Under the pieces are notes generated by a model. It made no database searches, was not told the origin of the DNA, and saw only the letters and a program-made list of their open reading frames with translations. Shown in pieces: positions 9,304 to 17,857 of a stretch of DNA of 64,000 nt (position 1 is the first letter of the stretch; every line of letters starts with the position of its first letter). Made by a program: the position numbers and the translations under genes. The stretch is from JAPHTQ01 sp050295975. GTDB taxonomy: Bacteria; Pseudomonadota; Gammaproteobacteria; Thiohalomonadales; Thiohalomonadaceae. The stretch is from positions 12,494-76,493 of the forward strand of contig JBNKQR010000005.1 in the NCBI GenBank assembly GCA_050295975.1, in the 5' to 3' direction.

Positions 9304-9320
9304 CTCCTCTTAAGGTCATC

Positions 9321-10514
9321 ATGGATCAAGCAATACCTATAATTACGCACTACTCCCTGGTCAACGCTCTTGGCCGAGGTGTAGCAGCATCACTGGAAGC
9401 CCTGCAGATGAATCGCAGTGGGCTACGTGCCAATGATTATATCCACGCCCCGCTGCCAACCTGGATCGGTCGCGTCGACGGGGTCGAGAAGCACCCCGTT
9501 CCAGCACACCTGACCGACTTCGATTGCCGTAATAATCGCCTTGCCGCCCTTGCTCTCAATCAGGATGGTTTTGCCAACAGGGTGGCGGAGTTACGCCAGA
9601 AGCTCGGAGCAAAACGTATTGGTGTCTTCCTTGGCACCAGCACCTCAGGGATCGAGGAGACAGAAAAGGCCTACCGCGAGCGTGATAGTGAGGGACAACT
9701 ACCTGGCACATACCACTACATGGAAACCCAGAACCCCTTCTCTTTGGGCGTGTTTGTACGTCGCTACCTGCAACTGGAAGGCCCATCACTAGTGGTATCT
9801 ACAGCCTGTTCATCCAGTGCCAAAGTGTTTGCAACGGCCAGCCGACATATGGCTGCTGGTCTCTGCGACGCAGCCATCGTCGGTGGTGTGGACAGCCTCT
9901 GCGCCACCACACTCTACGGTTTCAATTCCCTGCAACTAATTTCCGATGAAAAGTGCCGCCCATGGGATATCTTGCGCAAAGGCATCAATATCGGCGAAGC
10001 AGCCGGTTTTGCCATACTGCAGAAAACCGATAACAATCATGACCAGATCGCACTACTCGGTTATGGCGAGAGCAGCGATGCCTATCACATGTCGACGCCG
10101 CACCCAGATGGTGATGGCGCTCTAATGGCGATGCAGCAGGCACTTGCCATGGCTAATATCGAACCAATGGCAATCGACTACATCAATTTGCACGGCACCG
10201 CGACACCCGCTAACGACAGAGCCGAAGACAATGCAGTAGCCCGGCTTTTTTGTGACACTCCACCATGCAGTTCTACCAAAGGTCTTACCGGCCATACACT
10301 CGGTGCTGCGGGTATCACCGAGGCTATCTTCACTCTCCTCAGCATTGAACACGATTTGTTACCGGCTACCGCAAACACCACCCAACCCGACCCTGAATTA
10401 CAAACAAAAATTTTACTGCAGCCTGGCACACAGCCAGTGCGCTATGCGATGAGCAACTCCTTCGGTTTCGGTGGCAGCAATTGCAGTCTTATTTTCGGCA
10501 GGGTGACGTCATGA
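9321..10514 (+). CDS. FabF-like beta-ketoacyl-ACP synthase (ketosynthase alpha)
   Basis: A 397-residue condensing enzyme. The catalytic triad is complete: Cys163 in STACSSS, His291 in NLHGTATP and His325 in KGLTGHTLGAAG. The C-terminal FGFGGSN loop is also present. It should catalyse malonyl-ACP-dependent chain extension and probably forms a heterodimer with the cysteine-less partner encoded immediately after it, as in ApeO/ApeC pairs. The ATG at 9321 follows AAGG at a proper distance. An upstream in-frame start at 9243 lies inside the exporter gene and adds a basic tail foreign to the family. Its stop overlaps the next gene as ATGA. Confidence 0.9.
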   Translation: MDQAIPIITHYSLVNALGRGVAASLEALQMNRSGLRANDYIHAPLPTWIGRVDGVEKHPVPAHLTDFDCRNNRLAALALNQDGFANRVAELRQKLGAKRIGVFLGTSTSGIEETEKAYRERDSEGQLPGTYHYMETQNPFSLGVFVRRYLQLEGPSLVVSTACSSSAKVFATASRHMAAGLCDAAIVGGVDSLCATTLYGFNSLQLISDEKCRPWDILRKGINIGEAAGFAILQKTDNNHDQIALLGYGESSDAYHMSTPHPDGDGALMAMQQALAMANIEPMAIDYINLHGTATPANDRAEDNAVARLFCDTPPCSSTKGLTGHTLGAAGITEAIFTLLSIEHDLLPATANTTQPDPELQTKILLQPGTQPVRYAMSNSFGFGGSNCSLIFGRVTS

Positions 10515-11296
10515 AGTGCACTATTAAAGGAGTTGGTATCACTGCCCCGGGGTTAAGAGACTGGCACCAGGCACAACAGATATTTTGTGGAAAGGAACAG
10601 TGGTCACATACAGCCATCGACAAACTGAGTCCAAACCTGCTGCCACCCAATGAACGACGACGCACTACCCAGTTAATCAAGCTTGCACTACAGGCTGCAG
10701 AGGAAGCACAACGACATAGCGGCATACCAGCGGAAGCGTTGGCCAGTGTCTTTGCCTCTTCCGATGGCGACACCGACATCGTCAACAGTCTATGTCAGGC
10801 ATTAACGCTCCCTGAACGGGCTATCTCGCCAACCCAGTTCCATAATTCAGTACACAATGCTGCAGCGGGGTACTGGACAATTGCTGGCAAGGCCAGACGC
10901 CATTCAACCAGCATCAGCACTGGTGCGGCCAGCTTTGCTTCTGGAATCCTGGAGGCCATGAGCCGGGTTGTCATCACAGAGGAACCGGTATTACTGGTTG
11001 CATACGACATTGCTCTGCCTGGAAACCTCGACAGGTTTGGCATTAATCACGAACATTTCGCCGTTGCACTGGTTCTGACCACGGTGGATAAGGCAGGTAT
11101 TGCCACTCTATCCCTGGCAGAGAGTGCGCAGGAGAGTGATCTGGCTGTACTGGCAGAGTTGGCACCACTGTACCAGGCTAATCCCGCAGCAGAATCTCTG
11201 CCATTACTGCATGCACTGGCCACAAAACGATCAGCGATTGTAGCGCCAGCCTATTTTGACAACAGCGCCCTGCCACTTATGGTCTCACCATGCTAA
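10511..11296 (+). CDS. beta-ketoacyl synthase-like chain-length factor
   Basis: A 261-residue protein related to the N-terminal half of ketosynthases (PF13723-like). At the position of the nucleophile it has STGAASFASG (residues 136-145) instead of a cysteine motif. The C-terminal histidine motifs of active enzymes are absent. It is therefore expected to be a non-catalytic chain-length factor (CLF) that pairs with the complete ketosynthase upstream and shapes the product pocket. The ATG overlaps the ketosynthase stop in ATGA, which favours equal synthesis of both subunits. Its stop lies just past the next gene's ATG. Confidence 0.82.
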   Translation: MKCTIKGVGITAPGLRDWHQAQQIFCGKEQWSHTAIDKLSPNLLPPNERRRTTQLIKLALQAAEEAQRHSGIPAEALASVFASSDGDTDIVNSLCQALTLPERAISPTQFHNSVHNAAAGYWTIAGKARRHSTSISTGAASFASGILEAMSRVVITEEPVLLVAYDIALPGNLDRFGINHEHFAVALVLTTVDKAGIATLSLAESAQESDLAVLAELAPLYQANPAAESLPLLHALATKRSAIVAPAYFDNSALPLMVSPC

Positions 11297-11727
11297 TAGC
11301 ACGAGAAGAATTGTGCGGACTCATTCCACATGATGGCACTATGTGCCTGCTGGATACGGTGAAATACTGGGATGAGTCACGGATCATCTGTACCAGCCTC
11401 AGCCACCAGCAGAGTGACAATCCGCTACTCAGCAATGGTCAGCTTGCTGCCATTCACGGAGTCGAATACGCTGCTCAGGCAATGGCTGTCCATGGTGGGC
11501 TGCTGGCACGCAGCCGCGGCGAGGATAATCCTGCTGGTTTTCTTGCCGCACTTCGTAATGTGTCGTTGCACACTACACGGCTGGATTCCATAGAAGCACC
11601 TTTGCTTATCGAAGCAGAAGAGTTGATGCGCAGTGGCAGCAGCTTTATTTATCAATTTCATGTACAGGCCGAAGAAGTGACCTTACTTGATGGACGCCTT
11701 ACCGTAGTAGGACAGGGGGCAGCATGA
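11290..11727 (+). CDS. ApeP-type 3-hydroxyacyl-ACP dehydratase
   Basis: A 145-residue hotdog protein of the ApeP family (beta-hydroxyacyl-ACP dehydratase). The N-terminal active-site stretch LIPHDGTMCLLD contains His14. A second conserved region, HGVEYAAQAMAVHGGL, starts near residue 57. Together with the FabZ-like protein at 5241 it should form the dehydrating unit of the polyene synthase. The ATG lies seven bases before the end of the chain-length-factor gene, and the stop overlaps the reductase ATG as ATGA. Confidence 0.83.
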   Translation: MLIAREELCGLIPHDGTMCLLDTVKYWDESRIICTSLSHQQSDNPLLSNGQLAAIHGVEYAAQAMAVHGGLLARSRGEDNPAGFLAALRNVSLHTTRLDSIEAPLLIEAEELMRSGSSFIYQFHVQAEEVTLLDGRLTVVGQGAA

Positions 11728-12443
11728 AGCGAGCATTGGTAACAGGCGGTAGCGGAGATATCGGTTCCGCCATCTGTCGACATCTGGCACGGGATGGATT
11801 GCATGTGCTGGTTCATGCCAATAGTCGGCCGGAACGTGCAGAAGCCCTGGTCGCGGAGATACGGGAACAGGGCGGCAGTGCCGAGGTCGTTGTATTCGAT
11901 GTGAGCAACAATGAACAGTGCAGTGAGGTATTATCCGCGCTAGCTGCGATCGCACCAATTCAGGTATTAGTTAATAACGCCGGGATACACGATGACGCGC
12001 CCCTGGCGGGAATGAATGCAAAACAGTGGAACAGCGTCATCAACGTCACACTCAACGGCTTTTTTAATGTCACCCAACCGTTGCTACTGCCGATGATGAG
12101 TACGCGCTGGGGTAGAGTTATAAGTCTTTCATCTATAGCAGGTTCACTTGGAAATCGAGGCCAGGCGAATTACGCTGCAGCTAAATCTGGACTACATGGG
12201 GCAAGTAAGTCACTTGCCATCGAACTGGCCTCCCGTGGCATCACATCCAATGTTATTGCACCTGGAATAATTCAGGGCAGCATGACCGAACAGGTGTTCG
12301 ATGCCAAACAGATAAAGGAAAGCGTGCCAATGCAACGTGCGGGCAAGCCAGAAGAAGTCGCCGCTGTCGTATCCTTTCTTGCCTCAGAGACCGCATCCTA
12401 TGTCTCTGGTCAGGTGATCGGTGTTAACGGAGCGATGTACTAG
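11724..12443 (+). CDS. FabG-like 3-ketoacyl-ACP reductase (ApeQ-type)
   Basis: A 239-residue short-chain dehydrogenase. It shows the cofactor loop TGGSGDIG (residues 7-14), the NNAG motif near 84-87, and the catalytic Ser137, Tyr150 and Lys154 (YAAAK). It should reduce each beta-ketoacyl-ACP with NADPH before dehydration. Location in the polyene operon, rather than in a fab cluster, indicates a dedicated role. It overlaps the ApeP-type gene by four bases. Start and length are as expected. Confidence 0.9.
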   Translation: MKRALVTGGSGDIGSAICRHLARDGLHVLVHANSRPERAEALVAEIREQGGSAEVVVFDVSNNEQCSEVLSALAAIAPIQVLVNNAGIHDDAPLAGMNAKQWNSVINVTLNGFFNVTQPLLLPMMSTRWGRVISLSSIAGSLGNRGQANYAAAKSGLHGASKSLAIELASRGITSNVIAPGIIQGSMTEQVFDAKQIKESVPMQRAGKPEEVAAVVSFLASETASYVSGQVIGVNGAMY

Positions 12444-12444
12444 A

Positions 12445-13197
12445 GTGGGTGATGCGACGACCACTGCGGTGGTGATACCCGCGTACAACGAGGCAACAAC
12501 AATTCGTGACGTAGCCAGTCAGGCGTTGAACTATTGTTCCTGCGTCATTGTGGTGGATGATGGATCTAGCGACGCGACTACCAATGAACTTGACGATCTG
12601 CCAGTACTACTATTAAGAAACGAGCGAAACCTGGGCAAGGCCGCCACACTGTGGAAGGGCATGCAACATGCGATAGCGGCAGGCTACGACACCATTATCA
12701 CGCTGGACGGGGATAGACAACACGAACCATCTGATATCCCACGTCTTTTAAAAGTGTCTCAGCGACACCCGCAACAGGTCGTAATCGCATCGCGACTGAA
12801 TAACCGCGCGAATACACCAAAGGCTCGACTGTTTGCCAACAACTTTGCCGATTTCTGGATATCCTGGGCAGCCGGCCAGTGGATACATGACAGTCAATCC
12901 GGTTTCCGACTCTACCCTGCAAGCTTCCTGAAGGCCGCAATCAATCAAAACATGCTAGAGCATGGCTTTGTTTTTGAGAGTGAGATACTTATTGAATCTG
13001 GTCGCAGAGGTTGTCAGGTAGTGTCGATTCCAATCGACTCAATTCATCGACATGGTGCGCGCGCGAGTCATTTTCGTCCCGTCATGGATATCGTTCTCAT
13101 CGTGCGCATGGTTGCATGGAAGCTAATAAGTAGAGGCATGTATCCTGCTGGATTGTGGTCAGCACTGAGAACGAGACACGCAGGTATTATTGAATAA
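12445..13197 (+). CDS. family 2 glycosyltransferase, DPM1-like
   Basis: About 250 residues of GT-A fold. Motifs are VVIPAYNEATTIRDV at the N-terminus, VVDDGSSDAT (nucleotide binding), LDGDRQHEP (DXD-like metal site) and DSQSGFRLY, as in dolichol/polyprenyl-phosphate sugar transferases. No transmembrane segment is obvious. As the last gene of the operon it may attach a sugar to the polyene lipid or its anchor (inference). The GTG at 12445 lies one base after the reductase stop, with GGAG upstream. A GTG at 12421 is the alternative and would overlap the reductase. Confidence 0.85.
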   Translation: MGDATTTAVVIPAYNEATTIRDVASQALNYCSCVIVVDDGSSDATTNELDDLPVLLLRNERNLGKAATLWKGMQHAIAAGYDTIITLDGDRQHEPSDIPRLLKVSQRHPQQVVIASRLNNRANTPKARLFANNFADFWISWAAGQWIHDSQSGFRLYPASFLKAAINQNMLEHGFVFESEILIESGRRGCQVVSIPIDSIHRHGARASHFRPVMDIVLIVRMVAWKLISRGMYPAGLWSALRTRHAGIIE

Positions 13198-13220
13198 TCA
13201 CCTATTAACACTCACTCATT

Positions 13221-14462
13221 TCATACGACTACCTGTGCGATCAGCTGAGCCGGATGCAGCAACGGAACATCCATCCCCATCTGCTCCAGTCCCTGCCTTA
13301 GATGCATGGCACAACCTAGATTTGAGCTAACGACAACATCGACTCCCATCGCTTTGATCTCATGAACCAGGTCATCACGCAGGGCATCGGCCATCTCTGG
13401 TTGGCTCATCATCTGACTACCGCCAGCACCGCAACAGCGTGGCTGACCTGATAACGGAATAATTTCTAGTCCCGGAATCTTCTGTAGCAGTTCCAGCACG
13501 GCCTCATCCTGCCCTTCACCCTGACGCAGGGTGCAGGGTGTGTGCAGTGCCACCTTTAATGACACACGGTTCAACATTACCAGACGATGTTTCAATGCAT
13601 TGGCGAGGAAATGGCTTACATCCATAACCGGTATCGCAAGCTCTTCGCCATTCAGCCACTGCTCATACGCCTTGAGGCCAGCACCGCATCCACTACTAGT
13701 AGTGACGATGGCATCTGCCTCTTCAATTGAGAATGCCTTGATATTGTTACGAGCCATCTGTGCGGCAGTTTCAAGTTCGCCGCTGTGACGATGCAGTGCA
13801 CCGCAACAGCCCTGCTCTTTTGGCACAGTCACTTCCATGCCTAAAGCATTGAAGACGTCTATGGCCGCCTGCTGCACCTGCTGCTCCATCACCGAACTAA
13901 AGCAACCGGTGAAGAGGGCGACACGTTTTGAGGCGTGCGCAGGTTCGATGCTGTTTTTTAATTGGGTGGGGAGCCTCACTCGCCCCAACAGGGCGTTCAT
14001 CCGTTCTATTCCTGTCACTCTCAACAGGCCCATACGGGCAAGAAGAGAGCGCATTCCGCTCACCTGGGCGAGGTAAGTGAGACGCGTCAGATTCTTCAGC
14101 AGTGATCGTTTTTCGGCCAGCAACAGCATCAAGCGGGTGATACCCGGTAGCGGCCGCTGTTCACGCAGGAGCAGCAGGGATTGATCCAGCCTCTTGCCGT
14201 ATTCAACTTTGGAGGGGCAGACAGACTCGCAGCTGTAGCATCCAAGACAGCTCTCCAGCTTCTCCACAGCCATACCCTCGCTATTGCCATCCGCCAATGC
14301 TCGCATCAACCGTATACGCCCCATGGGCGACTGTTCTGGATCTTCGCTTTTTACGAAGGTGGGGCAAGTGGAGAGACACATCCCGCACTGGGTACAACCA
14401 TCGGGTGGGGTCTGCGGCGCAAAGCCTGCAAAGGCGGTATTCATTTCAAAACCAAACGACAT
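13221..14462 (-). CDS. glcF: glycolate oxidase iron-sulfur subunit
   Basis: A 413-residue protein with two N-terminal [4Fe-4S] motifs: CTQCGMCLSTCP near residue 23 and CLGCYSCESVCP near 73. Two CCG-type domains follow (GCCGALHRHSGE near 217, RCCGAGG near 344). This is the architecture of GlcF, which passes electrons from the GlcD/GlcE flavoprotein to quinone at the membrane during glycolate oxidation. No glcD or glcE is adjacent, so its partners must lie elsewhere. It converges with the polyene operon, with only 23 bases between the two stops. ATG 14444 is an alternative start. Confidence 0.87.
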   Translation of the reverse strand: MSFGFEMNTAFAGFAPQTPPDGCTQCGMCLSTCPTFVKSEDPEQSPMGRIRLMRALADGNSEGMAVEKLESCLGCYSCESVCPSKVEYGKRLDQSLLLLREQRPLPGITRLMLLLAEKRSLLKNLTRLTYLAQVSGMRSLLARMGLLRVTGIERMNALLGRVRLPTQLKNSIEPAHASKRVALFTGCFSSVMEQQVQQAAIDVFNALGMEVTVPKEQGCCGALHRHSGELETAAQMARNNIKAFSIEEADAIVTTSSGCGAGLKAYEQWLNGEELAIPVMDVSHFLANALKHRLVMLNRVSLKVALHTPCTLRQGEGQDEAVLELLQKIPGLEIIPLSGQPRCCGAGGSQMMSQPEMADALRDDLVHEIKAMGVDVVVSSNLGCAMHLRQGLEQMGMDVPLLHPAQLIAQVVV

Positions 14463-14646
14463 GGACGGACAGCCTGTATGAGTGGTTGGGGGTTATGCGG
14501 TGTGACTCATTTATTTACAGATCATTGCAAGGCGTATACCAGCTATAGGTGACTATAACTTTCAACGAGTTAGCAGCATGTGATCGGTTTTCTATGGGAG
14601 GGTTTGTATGGTTTGCGACAGGGGAATGGTGGTTGTGCTGGGTTTC

Positions 14647-15330
14647 TCAACGACGAAAGAAACGAATCCATCTCGCCAGGTTCAACAAGCTCGCCAGTGA
14701 TGCGGCGACGTAGGTCAGCGCCGCAGCGCGCAAGATTCGACGCACCGCTGCTTCATCTTTTTCACTGACATACTGCCAGTGCCGCAACAGTGGCAGCGCC
14801 TTGTTAAAGCTGGCGTCCCACTCCACCGGCAGGGTGACCAGGTGCACCACAGTCGCCATACCCATACTGGCGATACCAACAAGAAACATAAGAAGGCCGC
14901 TCTGCGGCAGTTTGGTAAATGCGGTGATCAATGGAATGGCGAACATAAAACCGGCACCGATCTGTTGCGCCAGTTGCGCAAACATAATTAGTCGGGTGCG
15001 TATATTAAGTAGACTTTCGTTGCGATGGTGCTGAATGGCGTGGCCCACTTCGTGTGCGGCGACGGCAATCGCGGTGAGGGATCGGCCATTATGGTTCTCA
15101 TCACTCAGGCGCACGGTGCGGGAGCGGGGATCGTAGTGATCGCCTTTGTCGGTCTGCTCGACGCCGACATCCTCGATCTCCATCTTCTTCAACAGATGAC
15201 GCGCCAGTTCCGCACCGTTACCGGGAATATCCTTGCGCTCTTTGGCGTAACGACGAAAGGTCCACTGGGCCCACCATTGGGGACCGAAGACCAGCAACAG
15301 GATTGCAACGATGAGAATGACGTAAGGCAT
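14647..15330 (-). CDS. YugP-type membrane zinc metallopeptidase
   Basis: A 227-residue PF04298 protein. An N-terminal transmembrane helix (residues 4-20) is followed by the zinc motif HEVGHAIQHH (93-102), then two further hydrophobic helices near 130-150 and 155-175 and a C-terminal amphipathic segment. It is a predicted membrane-bound metalloprotease with no known substrate. The ATG at 15330 begins with the membrane helix. An extension upstream to 15375 would be coded by the GTAACAG tandem repeat and is unlikely. It lies between the SPOR protein gene and glcF. Confidence 0.83.
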   Translation of the reverse strand: MPYVILIVAILLLVFGPQWWAQWTFRRYAKERKDIPGNGAELARHLLKKMEIEDVGVEQTDKGDHYDPRSRTVRLSDENHNGRSLTAIAVAAHEVGHAIQHHRNESLLNIRTRLIMFAQLAQQIGAGFMFAIPLITAFTKLPQSGLLMFLVGIASMGMATVVHLVTLPVEWDASFNKALPLLRHWQYVSEKDEAAVRRILRAAALTYVAASLASLLNLARWIRFFRR

Positions 15331-15340
15331 GGAGATAAAG

Positions 15341-15374
15341 GTAACAGGTAACAGGTAACAGGTAACAGGTAACA
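15341..15374. repeat. heptanucleotide tandem repeat GTAACAG
   Basis: Nearly five perfect copies of GTAACAG lie head to tail in the short gap between the zinc peptidase and the SPOR gene. Imperfect inverted relatives (GGTTAC, CTGTAACC) follow up to about 15425. Such short repeats arise by slippage and vary between strains. It sits 11 bases upstream of the peptidase start, so copy number could affect translation initiation (inference). Confidence 0.85.
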
Positions 15375-15429
15375 ACGTCAGGTTACGGGTTTTCCTGTAA
15401 CCTGCAGCCTGAGACCTGCAACCTTCTTT

Positions 15430-15999
15430 TTAGCTTTTATCCTTGAGCATGATGAAGTCGATGCCGTTGTCCTGTAGACGACGGCGTGCCTTATCCACGG
15501 AACGCCGATCAGTGAAGGGACCAAGACGTACCCGGTGCCAGGTCTGGCTGTTGTCGACGGTAACGGTCTGCACGGAGGGGGTAAAGTTGAGCAGGAGCAA
15601 TTCGGCCTTGCGCGCCTCGGCCTCTTCCTGATTTTTGAAGGAGCCGACCTGCAGGTAGTAGGTGGCCTTCTCCGCGTCGTTGCCTCTACCCAGTTCCAGA
15701 CTGGGTATCACCACTTCCAGCTCGGGAAGGATGTTATAGAAATCGAAATTAATTCCACCGTCTCTCTTTTTCGGCGCTGGCGGCGGCGTGGTTTTCTTCA
15801 CTTCGCGGGTATCGGTCACTGCCGGTTTTGTTATGGCCCGGCTCGTAACTTTCGTCGGTGCAGCACCGTTCTTCTGCACGTAGACCAGAAAGGCGATAAA
15901 CAGCCCGGCCACCAGACCGCCGAGCATCCACACCCATCCCGGCAGCGGCTTTTTCTTGCTGCGTGTGGTGGTGCGTTTGGCGTAGTCGCGACGGGCCAT
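15430..15999 (-). CDS. SPOR-domain cell-division protein, FtsN-like
   Basis: A 189-residue bitopic protein. It has a basic cytoplasmic N-terminus (RRDYAKRTTTRSKKK), one transmembrane helix (residues 25-42), a Pro/Lys-rich periplasmic linker, and a C-terminal SPOR domain from about residue 110 (YYLQVGSFKNQEEAEARKAEL to VRLGPFTDRRSVDKA). SPOR domains bind denuded septal peptidoglycan. The position next to argS and near priA matches ftsN in Pseudomonas, so this is a good FtsN candidate. It is shorter than E. coli FtsN (319 residues). It starts eight bases beyond the argS stop. Confidence 0.8.
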   Translation of the reverse strand: MARRDYAKRTTTRSKKKPLPGWVWMLGGLVAGLFIAFLVYVQKNGAAPTKVTSRAITKPAVTDTREVKKTTPPPAPKKRDGGINFDFYNILPELEVVIPSLELGRGNDAEKATYYLQVGSFKNQEEAEARKAELLLLNFTPSVQTVTVDNSQTWHRVRLGPFTDRRSVDKARRRLQDNGIDFIMLKDKS

Positions 16000-16007
16000 T
16001 ATATCTC

Positions 16008-17774
16008 CTACATGTTATCCGGCGCGGAACAGCCCAGTAGTGCCAGACCGTTAGCAAGCACCTGCCGTGCTGCCAGGATCAGACTAAGGCGAGCATCGCG
16101 CAGAGCTGCATCATCGACCAGGAACTGGTGGGCGTTGTAATAGGTGTGGAAGTCGTTCGCCAGTTCGCGCAGGTAGTGGGCCAACTGGTGCGGCTCATGG
16201 GTTAGCGCTGCGCCCTCGACCACTTCAGGATAGCGCGACAGACTACGCATCAGATCCTGTTCGTGCTGCTCACCGAGTAGCGGCAGATTTTTCACCCCAG
16301 CCTTCATATCGTGGCTAAAGCCCTTCTCTGCCATCTGTCGCAATACGCTGCATACCCGGGCGTGGGCATACTGAATGTAGTAGAGCGGGTTGTCGTTGGA
16401 CTGGGACTTGGCCAGGTCCAGATCGAAGTCCATGTGCTGTTCGCATTTGCGCATTACGTAGAAGAAACGCGCCGCGTCGTTACCCACTTCATCACGCAGT
16501 TCGCGCAGGGTGACAAAGGAGCCGGAGCGGGTCGACATCTGCACCCGTTCGCCGCCGCGATAGAGGATGGCAAATTGCACCAGCAATACGTCGAGCTTGT
16601 CTGCGTCGACCTTGTCACCCATAGCAGTAAGCGCCGCCTTCACCCGCGGGACGTAGCCGTGGTGATCCGCGCCCCAGATATCGATCACCCGATCAAAACC
16701 GCGATCCAGTTTGTGCCAGTGGTAGGCGATGTCGGAGGCGAAGTAGGTCTTCACCCCATTGTCTCGCACCACCACGCGATCTTTCTCGTCACCGAACTCG
16801 GTGGAGCGAAACCAGAGCGCACCCTTCTCTTCGTAGATGTGACCCGACTTCTGTAGCTGTTCAATCGCCTGATCAACCCGTCCACTCTCTACCAACGAGC
16901 GCTCTGAATACCACTCTTCGTAGACAACACCAAACTCTTCCAGGTCCTGACGAATGTCGGCAAGGATCGTATCGAGGCCCATATCAAAGACGGTACGGTA
17001 ATCCGCAGCACCGAGCAGTTGCTTGGCACGCTCGATCAGCGCATCGATGTGCAGCTCTTTGTCCCCACCTGCCGGTTCATCGGCAGGGATATTTTCAAAC
17101 ACGGCGGCAGACGCGTGACGGAAGGCATCGCCGTGCTCACGATGCAGGGTGGCGGCGATGTCCCAGACGTAGTCGCCCTTGTAACCGTTGGCGGGGAAGG
17201 TAATGGTCTCACCAGCCAGCTCCAGATAACGCAGCCAGATGGAGGTGCCGAGGATATCCATCTGCCGTCCGGCATCGTTGACGTAATACTCGCGATGCAC
17301 TTCGAAACCGGCGGCAGCCAGCAGATCAGCAACCGTGGCGCCGTAGGCGGCACCGCGACCATGGCCGACATGCAGCGGACCGGTGGGATTGGCAGAGACA
17401 AACTCCACCTGCACCCGTTTGCCGTTACCGATGGTGGAACGCCCCCAGGCCTCGCCCGCCTCCAGTGCCTCACCGACCACCGCGTGGAAGGCCGCCTCGG
17501 CCATGGTGAAGTTGATAAAGCCGGGACCTGCGATCTCCACCTTCGCCACCCGCTCGGATACGGGCAGTGCTGCCACCACCTTCTCCGCCAGATCACGCGG
17601 CTTACTGCGCGCTGCCTTGGCCAGCACCATAGCGATGTTACAGGCGAAATCGCCATGGCTGCGCTCGCGGGTACGCTCGATGGTGATGCTTTCGGGCAGA
17701 TCACAGTCGAGGGCGCTGTCGGCGACGAGCGTTTGCAGGGCGGTGTTAACGAGTTGCTGGAGGTGGAGTTTCAT
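16008..17774 (-). CDS. argS: arginyl-tRNA synthetase
   Basis: A 588-residue class I aminoacyl-tRNA synthetase charging tRNA-Arg. It has the N-terminal arginyl additional domain, the HIGH-equivalent HVGHGRGAAYG near residue 132, the block FASDIAYHWHKLDRGFD, and the KMSK-equivalent MSTRSG near 393. A C-terminal all-helical DALR anticodon-binding domain ends near residue 588. Length and motifs are standard. It is followed by the SPOR protein gene on the same strand and is probably co-transcribed with it. Confidence 0.97.
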   Translation of the reverse strand: MKLHLQQLVNTALQTLVADSALDCDLPESITIERTRERSHGDFACNIAMVLAKAARSKPRDLAEKVVAALPVSERVAKVEIAGPGFINFTMAEAAFHAVVGEALEAGEAWGRSTIGNGKRVQVEFVSANPTGPLHVGHGRGAAYGATVADLLAAAGFEVHREYYVNDAGRQMDILGTSIWLRYLELAGETITFPANGYKGDYVWDIAATLHREHGDAFRHASAAVFENIPADEPAGGDKELHIDALIERAKQLLGAADYRTVFDMGLDTILADIRQDLEEFGVVYEEWYSERSLVESGRVDQAIEQLQKSGHIYEEKGALWFRSTEFGDEKDRVVVRDNGVKTYFASDIAYHWHKLDRGFDRVIDIWGADHHGYVPRVKAALTAMGDKVDADKLDVLLVQFAILYRGGERVQMSTRSGSFVTLRELRDEVGNDAARFFYVMRKCEQHMDFDLDLAKSQSNDNPLYYIQYAHARVCSVLRQMAEKGFSHDMKAGVKNLPLLGEQHEQDLMRSLSRYPEVVEGAALTHEPHQLAHYLRELANDFHTYYNAHQFLVDDAALRDARLSLILAARQVLANGLALLGCSAPDNM

Positions 17775-17857
17775 CGTATCCCGGTTCTGAAGGCATGCTA
17801 TTGAACAAGCGGGACATTATCCTTGCTACAGAGGTACGGGCGCAAGGGACAAAAGAA

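Noticed and set aside
14297..14552. small frames upstream of and opposite glcF
   Set aside because: They overlap the Fe-S coding region in reverse frames and lack ribosome binding sites.
17019..17804. 261-codon open frame opposite argS
   Set aside because: Antisense shadow of the argS coding sequence.
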